Source of the DNA: Gnetum montanum
Taxonomy: Eukaryota > Streptophyta > Gnetopsida > Gnetales > Gnetaceae
Length of the DNA: 64,000 nucleotides
Assembly: GCA_015680685.1 (NCBI GenBank)
Contig: MNCI01026893.1
Location: 62,001-126,000, forward strand
Direction of reading: 5' to 3'
Shown here in pieces: positions 1 to 11,117 of the stretch (its first letter is position 1; each line of letters starts with the position of its first letter). The notes under the pieces were generated by a model. That model had not been told where the DNA came from, did not search any database, and saw only the letters and a list, made by a program, of their open reading frames with translations. The position numbers and the translations under genes were made by a program.

Positions 1-719
1 ACCGGGTGCGTTACAGACATGTTATGGGGTTGTATCTGAGGGATGAAATGGGGCGCGGTGGTCGCCGGGATCACCACTGGAATGCTAAGTACCCGTGGTG
101 ACGAAACCGCCCCCGTGTTATTATGCGGTATTTGTGCTTCCATCCCAGATGGCTACGCGGTGGCCTGCGGCATGGCAGGGAAATGCATCTATGCGGTCAT
201 GGTTGGGTCAAGAGGAGCGGCCTCCCCATTGAAAGGAAACAAGGGATTTATGTACGTTTGGGGGCTCAAAGTATGGAACGAATGTTTCGACTGGGTTGCC
301 AATTCATCCTCTTCCTCCTCCCCATGCTGGGGCTCCACCACAGCTTGTGCCACCTGGCCCTTGGCCATGACCAACTGTGTAATGGGCTCATGGTGGTGTT
401 CGGTCAAGGGAATGATGTCGTAAGCTGTTGGCTTGAAATCATGGCCCCCTCGGTGGACCACCTCAAAGTTTCGTTTCGCTTCGACTTCGGCTCAGCTAAG
501 AGCCAGCTTCGCCTGGATCTTAACACATATAAAGTTGTATTCTTCAGGGGTTATAACCATGAAGATGGGCTCTTTTCCTTGAAGCCTCAATGAACGGTGC
601 AATGGCCCCTGAGATCCTGTTGTGCCAGGAGCTGGTCTTGTGACCGCAATAGGGTTCATAGATGCAGCACCCAAATCAGCAGGGACCATGGCAGTTGTGG
701 TTATGTAATAGGAATCCAT
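1..719 (-). pseudogene. Gag N-terminal region of element A, broken
   Basis: The frame starting at 719 reads MDSYYITTTAM and continues through VITPEEYNFICVKIQAKL. It matches the N-terminal gag of element C (LTQEQYNFICVKIQANL, minus strand near 45430) and, more weakly, that of D. A TGA near 492-494 interrupts the frame just before AEVEAKRNFEVVHRGGHDF; the same frame then continues to a TAG near 187 and on to the window start. The section after the first stop matches C's HEFVPSVYDVIPL motif. The capsid and zinc-finger parts would lie off the left edge. The two in-frame stops with no frame change suggest point decay rather than indels. Confidence 0.8.
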
Positions 720-938
720 TGATTAATGAGATTGACAGTGACTAGTAATCGGATCTAAAAAATGGCTGGCAATAAGATCACAAATAGGCTTTCTACCTTG
801 TAGGATTCCAAAGGAATCGTTGCTGAGACCAATCTACACCACACGATCTATCGTAAGCTTCCCTGGAGGTATTACGTTTACGATTTTGGGTATAGATTGT
901 TAACAGGGCTACCCAAAAAAAGTGGATCGGAACCTAAG
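720..938 (-). other. 5' untranslated leader of element A
   Basis: This non-coding stretch lies between the primer-binding site and the gag start. It resembles the leader of D (31428-31658), including the run TTCCAAAGGAATCGT (here at about 807) and a TATTACGTTTACG run. I see no gene in it. Confidence 0.7.
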
Positions 939-957
939 AGCCCTCCTTCTAGCATCA
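939..957 (-). promoter_or_regulatory. Primer-binding site of element A
   Basis: On the minus strand this reads TGATGCTAGAAGGAGGGCT, six bases downstream of the LTR end. It is a decayed form of TGGCGCTAGAAGGAGGGCC seen in the same place in C (46114-46096) and close to that of D (31677-31659). The position directly after the 5' LTR is that of a tRNA primer site. I could not assign the tRNA by eye. Confidence 0.7.
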
Positions 958-963
958 GAAAAC

Positions 964-2419
964 TGTAACGATGGAAAACGTCGGCAGCTGGAAAATACCA
1001 AACGAATTTCGTGTACACAGTTCTAACCACGGATCCGTGCGAGGGCTATGTCGGAAAAACGAATCCGCGGCGCCCTAAACGGTCTTGTCGATTAGACAGG
1101 GACTTACTAATCAGTAAACCAATGAATATCTTGTGAAAATGATCTGATTCGAGGAATCGCAAAAATGAGGGGAAAACGATGTAGATGAATTGCAACGATG
1201 ATAATGTTAAACACGATAAGAGGAGCCTGACATAAGAGAAACACGTAGTTTCAAGATCTACGCTTTGACTTGAAAAATGTATATTTTGTATATTTCGTTA
1301 CACTGGGGAGACCCCAATTACCAGATGTAAAGCACAAAACAACAAGAAAATTGTCCAAACAGAAGTCCGATCTACCTCATGGGCTAAAGCCAGGATGCAA
1401 GGAAGGTCAAGCTCTGATGTCTACCGATCAACTATTTCTGACCAATAGAGTCTTTCCCAGCAGAACGATTACTCCTGTCATCGGTGCTCAAAGCAGACTG
1501 TGCTCTATTTCTGCCATAAGGTGATGCTATCAACAATTGCCAAAGCGCTGCTCTCCGTGTCTTTGCTCCAAAAGCGATAAGTGCTCCAGTGCTCAGAAAA
1601 ATGCCTTTGCTTCTATGATTTTCCTGCCTTCTGTATCTTTGTCAACTGGGGTATTTATAGGCTGCGACGCTCTATGGAAAAGGCACAACCCTGATGACAT
1701 GTGTCCCGAGTATTTTGGGCACTGTTGGTTTGACCATTTTTTGCTTCAAACTTCATGACTACGCACAATACGCGCGTTCACGTATTGTGCGTGTGAAGAA
1801 GAGGTGCACGTCGGGCATGTTTCAACTGTCTTTGGGTTATATTACGCTCATTCATGCTACGTTGCATGTATGAGTGTAACATAACATGGAAACAATGGAT
1901 TCAAGCAGTTTTACGCTTTCTTACGCAGCCGCGCGTAATGAAGCGTAGAATAATGTTTAGCTTGGCGATGCATACGCTGTGATACGCTACATTGTGTGAT
2001 GAGCGTATGATGAGCAATCACATTTTCTTAGACTTTGCCTTTGACTGTTCTGGAGCTTATTACGCTGCCATGCGTAACAGAGTGTAAACCTAGCCTTGAA
2101 CAAAAGACTTAGCAAAATACACAAGAAGTCACATATCACGCTGCTTAAGCTTCTCCCTATGCCGAAGCAACTATCCTTCTGATGCCGGACTATGTTTAAG
2201 TAAAATCACGCTAAGCACCATTATGCTATGTTGCATGATATAGTGTAAAATAGAAAAGCATAGAAAGATTAGGAATATGCACAAGAAGTCATGGAATCAA
2301 TGCTATGCGCCTCTTGGTGTCGCTCTGTCTTAGTCTCCCTTCTGGAATTCTGACATGCGCTCTTGCTTGAATTGCGAATCTTTGCCTGAGGCCGACTTGC
2401 AATTTTTCACGGTGTTTCA
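964..2419 (-). repeat. 5' LTR of element A (1456 bp)
   Basis: Plus-strand text begins TGTAACGATGG and ends GGTGTTTCA, so in element sense the LTR runs TGAAACACC...CGTTACA, the same ends as the LTRs of D, C, B and I. A TATA box (CTATAAATAC on the minus strand) lies at 1660-1651, placing the transcription start near 1625. The U3 half holds several hairpins, among them a perfect 12-bp pair ACGCACAATACG / CGTATTGTGCGT at 1761-1792 with an 8-base loop. The same hairpin recurs in B's 3' LTR at 51813-51844. Confidence 0.88.
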
Positions 2420-2424
2420 GTAGC

Positions 2425-4790
2425 CATGTTAACCCTACGATGTTTCAATGCCCTCTTTCACCTATTTCACCTATGTTGTTTGTAGCTACTATCCCTTTGC
2501 AAACTACTCAATAGTCCATTCTTGTAGCGCATCATACACTAATTGTGGCTATGCTACCACATGTTCATACCATTCCTACTTTACAATCGTACATGACTTC
2601 TGTTTCTATTCCTACATTCACATATGTTTTAACCACAGTGGCGGGCCCTAGCCCGTCCACATGGTGGATCCCATTTGCTTCTTTGCCTAGCCTGCAACCA
2701 TTGTAGATGTCTCACTACATCCGCTCTCAAGCCTATCAAGCCTCGCAGACGGTACCACCCAACATGGGGCTATGGTCTATGTTTCCGGTGACATAAGTGG
2801 TCCATCCAGTAGCCCAACCTATGGTTGTTGCCCTAACAATACCACCTGTAGGATGGTGGACAACACAAGCATCACTACTCATGGAGGTCATCCCAACGGT
2901 ACCATTGATGGGTCACATCATCACCCCCACCATACCACAGGTGGCAGCTACCTCTGTAGCTCCCTAACCATCCACAACATTGCTAGGTCTGGACCAAGTG
3001 TTCCAGCTCATCCAAACCCTCATTGAGCAAATCAAATGCCTCAAAGCTACTGGGTCTGACATAGTACAAGTCATGGACTTCTACCAGGATGACCCCATCA
3101 GCCCTGCAATCGCTACCTTAACACTACCCCCAGGGATGTCACTCCCATACTTCACAAAGTATGGTGGGGAGGGAGATCCCAATGCACACCTTGTTATCTT
3201 TAGGTCTGAGTCTTTGCTATTGCAACAATGGCCACACATGATTATTTGTGTCTTCACCAGGTCCTTAGCTAGGAAGGCCCTAGATTGGTACCACACACTA
3301 CCACGCTCATCTATTTCAACCCTGGAAGAGCTTCTAACTGAATTCATGACACACTTAAAGTACAAATTGAAGCTAAAAACCATGCTAGATCAACTGATGA
3401 GTGTGAAGCAAGACCCCCTAGAACTAGTCCAAAAATTCATCCAATGTTGGAGCGCAACCCTTAATGAGGTGCACTAGCCCATTGCAGAGGCCCACTTGCT
3501 AGTTGTCTTTAAGGGTGTAGTGAACGACTTCATCAAGTCCAAACTCTACTACCTTTATTCTCACTCTCTTAGTCAAGCTTTTGCTGAGACTAAGAGCATA
3601 CAAGATGTGATTGAGGCAAGCAAAGACCTGGCTTACATCGCTTACAAAAACACCTTCACAAATAAGGACAAGGATAAAGCCCTAACAATCATAGTGGCTG
3701 CTATGGCAACCAAGGCGAAGCCGAAACCTAGAAACAATGGTAGCATGAATAGCAAGAAATCAGCCATAGCTACAACTAACCTTGTGCCCAAACAGGGCAA
3801 CGTACCACAACCTGCTATACCTACACCTGAGACATCTACATAACCCAAACCCAACTTTGAGTGCAAAGACTGCTCAAAGTACACCCCACTACCTCTTAAG
3901 ACTTTGGAGCTTTTGAGGTAGCTATTGGTAGTAGGATACATCCAACACAAGAAGATGTTGAAAGAAGTAATCATGAGACATCAATGCTACTGCAAGCTTC
4001 TTAGGAACCTCTCTTTGGCCCTACCCAAAGAGCCTCCAATTCCTAGGGGTTTCAGGCTAGACAGGTTTTGTGACTACCACCAATAGTGTGGTCATAGCAT
4101 AGATTACTTTTTGGCATTGTAGGATGACATCTAGAGATTAATCGACCAGGGGAAACTGGTGCTAGATGAAAGAAACCTAGTACACCCTGAAAACCAATCT
4201 ATGCATGTCTACATAGATCCCCTCAATGCCAATAATTCCAGTTATGTAATCAATTCCATTCGCATTGAGAGTGATCCTAGGCCACCCCAGCAACCACTCG
4301 TGGTCTGTGTGCCTCAACATAGTGCACCAGCACCACCAGCGGCTAGTTGAAGCTCGCAGCAACCGTTCATCCTAAGAGTCCCACCACCAGCATGCATCTT
4401 TGCATCACCTATTGGTGGGGCCACTCGGTCCTACCTATTAACACCTCTAGCTCCATTTTTCATCAAGGATCTGATGCCCTCAACAACCCCTATCTCAAGA
4501 AAAATAATTGAACAGCCTTCTCACCTTAGATGGTGAGAAGTCCACTTTGTGGGTGAGATGTCAAACGGAGGTACCATCCAAGGTACCCCCAAGCCTATGT
4601 CTTCACCCCTTGGACTTGTGCCTTTGCCACTAAATACGAAGGTTGACATGACCACACAGCCTACATCACTTTGCCAACAAGGATCTCAATCCAGATCCAA
4701 AGTCACCCCTCCTCAAGAAATTCATCTTCTGGGACAAATAGATGAGGAGGAAAGCATCAAACAAGGGGGCGACTAAGACCTCTTAGACAC
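2425..4790 (+). pseudogene. Gag of element B (capsid and zinc-finger-like region), broken
   Basis: The best-preserved block (2980-3477) contains LTLPPGMSLPYFTKYGG, RSESLLLQQWPHMI and ALDWYHTLPRSSISTLEELL, the plant Retrotrans_gag capsid pattern. It is collinear with the gag of C (44787-44200) and D (30272-29952). A stop at 3475-3477 falls inside the capsid, and the frame resumes with VFKGVVNDFIKSKLYYL (from about 3505). Near 4056-4125 a decayed zinc-knuckle-like C-x-Y-H...GH stretch follows FRLDRFCDYHQ. The 2425-2980 part is a Pro/Thr/His-rich N-terminal segment with no recognised domain. Confidence 0.8.
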
Positions 4791-5720
4791 CCTCACATAG
4801 GTCAAAAAAGATCTAAAACAAAAAAAACTACATTGAGCTTGTACAACCTAATCATGACATCTATCCCACACCACAAGGCTCTAATCTGCATGTTGACAGT
4901 GACTTCGGTTAATGAGTACATGCCAGGGGAGGAAGATGCAATCTACTTGGTCATGGTTCCCTCCATGCCCGTAGAGTCAGAATAGCCTCAATTAAATTTT
5001 TGCAATGATGCCATTAGGGAAGATCCTGAAGGGTGTCAAGTGACTATGGCACCCCTTTTCATCATAATTTGGGTTAGCCAACACTGGATCTGAAGGGTAT
5101 ACATTGATGATGGGGCTACCATGAATGTCATCCCCTTCCCCATTGTGGACAAGCTAGGCTTGGTCGACCAGATCAAACCCACAGTGATGTCATGCCTAAG
5201 GTTGTTCAATGGGACGCGAGTCATGGTAAAGGGTACAGTTCACATAAACTTTGTAGCAGGGGACCAGTTTCCCACAAACAAAACATTCATCATGGTTGAG
5301 GAAATGCCCGAGTTTAACCTAATCTTGGGGAGATCATGGTTAGCAAAACTTAGGGCTATCTCCTCACCTATACACCAGGAAATTCACCTGCCATACACAG
5401 GCAGAGAAGTGATGATCCATGGTGAAGAAGTAGTGATGCAAGTGAGCCACAACATAGGCGTGGAAGAAGGCTCAGAGGTCATAACTTCTAAGAAAAAAGC
5501 ACCTATTGCAACTTACACTAACTACCCAGTAGAGGGGTCAGCTTAGCAAGTTGATCCCCAAAACAAAAATAAATGGACTAAGTTGTCCTTCCAAGTGGGA
5601 GGTGATGATGTAGATGAAGGCCCTAGTGGAGCACCTCAGCCTTATGTCTCACTCAACCCACGTTGGATCAAGAAGTAGCTTCACCTAGCGTAGCAACCCC
5701 ATTGCTTTTTTCCCACACAC
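4791..5720 (+). pseudogene. Protease (retropepsin) region of element B and preceding linker
   Basis: From about 5098 the plus strand reads YIDDGATMNVIPFPIVDKLG, the active-site strand of a retropepsin with DDGA in place of DTGA. Then come a flap region (HINFVAGDQFPTNKTFI) and EMPEFNLILGRSWLAKLRA, the C-terminal hydrophobic-G motif, ending at a stop at 5544-5546. The same protein is seen in D (about 28260-27900) and E (about 63200-62660). The 4791-5097 linker holds an acidic run (EYMPGEEDAIYLVM) that matches DENLPADEEEIYLIM in D. RT does not follow; the antisense gene lies between. Confidence 0.8.
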
Positions 5721-5737
5721 CACTCATATGCTTCTAT

Positions 5738-5945
5738 GCAATGGCCTGAAATGGCCTAAAACTAGTGATGTGCAATGGCCCAAAATGGTCTAAAACTACG
5801 CTATGGCCCGAAATGGCCTAAAACTAGCATAGGTTACTAGTTAGCCATTTCTCAAGTTGTTAATGTATTATCCCTTTGGTATATTATGAATGGACCAAAA
5901 TGGCCTAAAACTAGCTATGCCCCAAAATGGCCTAAAACTAGCACA
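5738..5945 (+). repeat. Dyad array of B, GGCC type, between PR and the antisense gene
   Basis: About five copies of a degenerate unit, GGCCNNAAATGGCCTAAAACTAG, occur at roughly 5742, 5780, 5805, 5892 and 5918. Each has two GGCC-like half-sites about 6 bases apart, followed by TAAAACTAG in the sense direction of B. The same type lies at the same place in D (27440-27565) and E (about 62245-62275). Its position is just past the 3' end of the antisense gene. Confidence 0.75.
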
Positions 5946-6128
5946 TGAAAGCATGAACATTTTATACAAAACACAGCACGTATGCAAGGCGCAAGTTAGT
6001 GTGGAATCAATTTTTGTATCACAAAATACTCTTTGCTTTATTCAAAACTATTTTCTTTTAAACAATGTTTGCAAAATTTATCACACAAAAATCCAAAATT
6101 TCAAATTTTCGAAAAAAATCCCATGCGG

Positions 6129-9100
6129 TCATGGGTTGCCTCTGTTCACATCATTTTTGCCTTCTGTTCCTGCATCGTTACCTGCATCACCTTCCCCTCC
6201 TTTGTCCCTCATTGACTCTTCAATTCCTCCCTCTATGGGTGCTACACCCTCATCTGGGGCTTGCATTGTGGAAATGAAGCGGTCAACTAGGATAGCAAAC
6301 GCAAACTACAACAGAGCATAAATATTAACACGGTAGAAAATGATTAACCTGAGAAGGGCTCGTGTCCATCTCGAATGGTATCTAGTCTAAATCGATCTAA
6401 ATCGAGCTCGAGGTGACACTAGACCTCCTCTACCATGATATCTACCTAATGTCTTCTGCGTAGTGCAGCATCTGCTATAGCACCTCTCTCCCTTTCGATG
6501 GGTGTCCACCTTGATAGCCTCAGAGAAAAGGACATGATCATGGTCTCTCCTGTGGGAAGGGCCACCTTCAAGTGAGGAGATTTCATGACCCTTACTTGTC
6601 CTTTGAACCTAGCATAAGCCTCAGAAGTGTCGATGGCATTTACAAATGCTTCATATGTAAATGCCTCCATAATAGTGTCTTCATGTAACTTATGATGGAC
6701 AACATTTTTCCTTTTATACATATGTTTATGGTTTCTTTGGGTCTGCCCCCATTCGTAAATCCTAGCATTGCAGTCTTTTAGGTTTTAAAACTTCTGGTCT
6801 AGCAGGTCCATCTACATCCGTTGCTCTATCAATTCATGGGTGGTCTCGACATTCTGATGCATAACTATCCAAAACCTAGCATGGTCTACCATAGCTATGT
6901 GCCAATCCTCATTGTTAGTAGCGTAGGCTATGAGGAACTCATTTCTTGAATTGAGATCCTCTACCTCGGCCCTCAGGTCAGCCTCCCTTTGCTCAACCTT
7001 TTGGAACCATTTCCATAGGTCCTTGTTGACATGCTTGTACTCCCACAGGGAGTGTGCCAAGTGTAAAGAACATTTGCAAACCTTGTCATATGCACGACGA
7101 GACACCTCAGTCACTTTGGCAAGCATGTGGACACAACATCGAATTTCAAAGGTTGTGTTAGGTCCCATTTAACTTGAGAGGCTACCATGACACAAAGAAC
7201 ACACTAGTCACATTAGCATAGCACAAGTAGAAAATGCAAGAATTTTTAGCATAAAAACATGAAAGAAAATAACACTACTACTTAACCTCTGTAGGGTCCA
7301 CCTACTGAAGGCAATTAATCATGTTGTCAATGATCCCCTGCATAAACATGAACTTGTGAGGATTTTAGCACAAGATTCTGTGTGAACCGGAGAGGGTCCC
7401 ATGGCATCAACGATAGCACCTATCACATAAACAAACACACTAGCAATGATCAAAGTGGACTATGATAAGGCAAACATGTTGCAAAACTCACCAATGTCTG
7501 ATTGCGGTCTCTCTTCTTGTTGATGCAAGATGATGGTGCTGGCCTGAACAGAGGTTCCTGTCGGGTCCCTATAGACCTCCTCTTCATGCACTGGTGCTTT
7601 TCCCTTGAGGAGACCAACATATTTTTTATTCAAGAGAGACTCCTCAGTAGGAGAATTCTCCCTAATAATGAGAGCCCCTGCCTTAGTCGCAGGAGCTCCC
7701 TTCTTCTCAATAGGGACCCTTCTCCCTGAGACTGGGGCCTCCGTGTCTTTATTTGTCGTCCCCATCTTAGGGGCTGACATGTCTTTCTTGCTTTCCTCTT
7801 TTTCTTCTAGTGGTCAAAAAAATGCATCTACATTAGCTCAAAGCAAGTTAGCGTAAGGAAGATGCTACACCACCTAGCGTAGCAGACAACAGCAAAGTAA
7901 GCATTGAACAAAAAGCACTTACCAATAGGAGGTTGCATCCTCTGTAGTTTAAGCCATAGTCTTCGCCCCTCCTCCTCCTCCACGTTAAGGGTTTCCTTAG
8001 CTAGGGGAGGCCTCTTTTTCTGCAACATGCTAAGCATAGTCTCAGCTATGAAACATTCACCTTGTGACACACTACTGTCCATGGCAGGGGGCATCTCTCC
8101 TACACTATCCTGGCCCTGAACGTTGTGGGCCACCTGATCCTTAGTCATTACAAAAAATGACTCCCCAATTATTTCTTGGGGTCTTGGGCTCAGGTAGTCT
8201 AAAAGACCTAGCAGATCCATGGTGTGGAAATCTAGTAATGATCTCGTATGACCCAGACTCCTTTCTCTTGAACCACCAGGAACTTCACGAAATGCTTAAG
8301 ACAACCTATATAAAAGGTGTAATGGATGTTGGAATGGTACTCCGTTCTCGTGTGGTGTCCCAAGATCTCAGTGTGCAAGTCTTTGCATAGAGACTTGGCC
8401 CAGTTGTAATGGGCCCCCTCCTCCATAACCTCATGCATTATCTAAGTTTGCACAAGTCCTAGGACCTTTCCTTGGGTAAGCATCTTGGGGAATGCGCGAG
8501 CATGGAAAATAGGATAAACCTCCTTGGCGGGTCCTTCTTTGAGCTTCTCCATAGGGAGCCCCTTATGCTTCTTGGTAAGCCCTAACTATTCCTAAATGTC
8601 CTTCTTCTAAAGGGTCAAATCTATCTTGGACTTCGAACCTATTAGAATTCCTTTGGTAGGGAAATCGAATAGATCCATGAACAGTTGCTCATTGACATCA
8701 ATGACCACCTGCATACCATGCATGCATAGGCAAAAGTGACTCACCTTATCGGAAAAGGATTCAACTAGGATGAGCACCTTGCCTGCATGAATGTTCAAAT
8801 TTAGGGCCAAGAATTGATCCATAAGCCCCACCTTTTTGATATTCTAGACTAGGGAGTCTGAGGCCCCATCATTCAGCTACAGCTAGCTCGTCTCTACTTC
8901 TCCATACTTGAAGTAGACATTCGTCCCCTGTATCTTAGTGGTTACCATCATCACCTCCTGGGGCTTCTTTGCACCTACAAAAGTTCCTAAAAAACATTTA
9001 ATGAAAAACATAAGGAATTCAAAAATTGCAAAGACACTTAGGCATGTGGCACTTATTGCTCGGCCTACCAGGTTGGTACAGTAGTGAAAACTATGAGAGC

Positions 9101-9715
9101 TCAACCAGAATTTGTTCAATCGTGACCAGTTTAAAGGGTTCTACCCACTTCCTATCCAACCAAAATTGCCCCTTACATTGGTTTTGAAGAGTAGAATATA
9201 CGCCTGGGTAGGTGTGGTATTCACCCCCACATTGACTGATTACACCTGCTTGTAAGTTCTCAGTAGAAGAGAACTCTTGTAGGGCTATCTGCGTTGTAGC
9301 CAGTAAACTCGATAGGTCATGAACCCCATCCTTGTTGATGAAGAACCTGGTAGCAAATGCATATTATTAGCATTAGGCCACTATGACCAGCGTCACATAA
9401 ACATAGTAGAACAAAGCTACAAAACTCACCCACCAGCATAGTAGATAGTTCCCTAAGGGTTTTGGAAGCGCATCATCATAAAACGTGCAAGGATGGAACA
9501 GTGTGTTGAAATAGTGGTAGTAGCTACACTCAGGCATCTCCCACATCCAGGCCAAGCTCCTTAACCTTGTTGGGAATTGACTAGATCTTTCTCCCTTCCC
9601 TCTCATGATTGCCTCGTTGGTCAGGAACCTCAAAATGCCTTGACTTGCCCCAGGAAAAATGACTTTTGTTATGCCGACCACCTCCTCCTCCTCCAGGGAT
9701 GACCAAATGATCACA
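6129..9715 (-). pseudogene. Antisense gene of element B, exons 2-8 (unrecognised product)
   Basis: The gene runs opposite to B's gag-pol. Exons inferred from GT-AG borders and from alignment to the copy in D: exon 2 9715-9430, 3 9346-9069, 4 8974-7923, 5 7806-7492, 6 7419-7287, 7 7181-6349, 8 6286-6129; introns are 62-116 bp. Matching protein blocks include RLRSLAWMWEMP (exon 2), FWLDRKWVEPFKLVTIEQIL (3), MHGMQVVIDVNEQLF and FVKFLVVQEKGVW (4), FMQGIIDNMINCLQ (6) and YEWGQTQRNHKHMYK (7). Exon 7 begins with a stretch rich in E, R and L that may form a coiled coil; exon 8 is acidic and ends GNP before TGA. Exon 1 is at 33721-33603, beyond nested D. Several stops interrupt exon 4, so this copy is dead. 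Exon 4 faintly resembles plant transposon-associated proteins of unknown function; I do not assign a family. Confidence 0.72.
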
Positions 9716-9776
9716 CTAAAGTGGTCAAGGAGGAATTGTAGGAAGTCCTATGCCCATTTCCTAAACTAGACCCCCT

Positions 9777-11052
9777 TGTAATGATGAAAAATGTTGATTT
9801 TTGGAAACACCGAGGGAATTTCCATGCACATAGTTTTATCCTCAAACCTATGCTAGGGCTGTGCTGGAGAAAATAAATCTGAGGTGCCCTAAATGGTCTT
9901 ATTGATCAAACAGGGATTTACTTAATCAATAAATTTTTCAACAATGTTACAACGAGGCAATTACTTGATGTAAACTATATTATTGATTTAAGAGAAAAAG
10001 AGATCTGCTCCAAGATCAGATCTCAAAGGTAATGAAAGTAGCATAAAACTATGCAAAATGATTACAAAATTCAATGTAAACAAGGTGCAATGAATTGAAT
10101 TTCGAGTAAATATGACCCTAATATTTTGGATCTTTGTTATAGATAAATGTAATGAACACAACAGAATTTACAAGCAGGCTTCAGTTTGGACGAAGTGTTC
10201 ACTACAAACAAGAAGCTAATTAGAGATACAACAAATAAAGGTCAATCTACCTTATTCTAGCCAATCTAAGCACAAGGGAGTCAGAATTGAAGAAAAGTGT
10301 CTACTAACTTGAAGTCTCTAGTCAAAAGCTTCTCTCAGTCACCATTGATGCTCTTCTATTACAAACTCTTTTCTTGTCGTCTCGCCAATCTTTGCCAAGA
10401 GAAATTTTCAAAAATTACCAACAATTGCCAACCACTGACTGCCCATCCCTACCTCTATTGTCTACCAGGGTATTTTTAAGATTAGGGTTAGGAGAAGAAT
10501 GTGATGTAGATGATGCATGTCTCGGGCCCAAAAAATACCGTTGACTTGATGTGTTGTAGTTGAAGCTTGTGATGCTACACTGTGCTATGCTCTGAAGCGT
10601 AGTGTAGCATAACCGCCGTTCAAGAAGACAGTTTACTTAGCCTTGTCTCTTGCGATAAATAGACTATCCCACAACTACACTATGATACACTAAGAAGTGT
10701 ATCATGGTGTAATTAGTGCCACCACTTGAATTTCATTATCTTTTTTGCTGCAGATCAGTCAATTGCACTGCTTGCGTTACACTGCGTTACTCTGCATGTC
10801 GTAATGTAGCGTAGTGCGGAAAAAGATAAGATTTTCGAACATGGCCAACCTACAAAGTTAAAGTGTTATTGTTGCACATCCCTTGTTCTATCCAGTCTTC
10901 CTGAAGTCTGCTACACTGAACTGCGTAACGTAGTGTAACAGGCCCTTAGCCGAAAGAAGAAAATTTGCTGAGATGTACGACTTGTGGAAATCCTTGCCTA
11001 AACTTTGAGAATTTGCTGAATCATCAAGGTCTCAAAATTTCACGGTGTTTCA
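9777..11052 (-). repeat. 3' LTR of element D (1276 bp)
   Basis: Plus text starts TGTAATGATG and ends GGTGTTTCA. It aligns end to end with the 5' LTR (31684-32962); by eye about one base in ten to twelve differs. The TATA region (near 10470) has decayed to TATTTTTAAG from TATTTATAAG in the other LTR. A hairpin with 15 of 16 paired positions spans 10676-10711 (core ATGATACACT / AGTGTATCAT). Confidence 0.92.
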
Positions 11053-11117
11053 ATGGCCCCTCTTGTCAACATTTTGATGGATTTCCTGAGAGACATCGAC
11101 AAAGAATACAAAACACC
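11044..11117 (-). promoter_or_regulatory. PPT of element D with flanking inverted repeat
   Basis: In element sense the polypurine tract CAAGAGGGGCCAT (11065-11053) lies directly before the LTR start TGAAACACC at 11052. Upstream, GGTGTTT (11117-11111) can pair with AAACACC at the LTR start (11050-11044), enclosing the PPT in a stem-loop. An inner arm CTTTGTCGATG (11104-11094) is also present but pairs imperfectly here. The layout is shared with B (51120-51194) and C (40580-40660). Confidence 0.7.

Larger units (their letters stand above)
1..2419 (-). mobile_element. Element A: 5' end of a minus-strand Ty3/gypsy (Tat-like) LTR retrotransposon
   Basis: Reading down the minus strand from 2419 there is an LTR (2419-964), a primer-binding site (957-939), a leader and the N-terminal part of gag (719 to the window edge). 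The rest of A lies off the left edge. A appears inserted into the gag region of the plus-strand element B, whose gag is seen from about 2425 on. The base run after the LTR end is GTAGC (2420-2424), the expected place of a 5-bp target duplication, but the other flank is outside the window. Confidence 0.85.

Noticed and set aside
43-593. Open frames on the plus strand at the left end
   Set aside because: They are shadows of the gag of element A on the minus strand, which has the supported homology.
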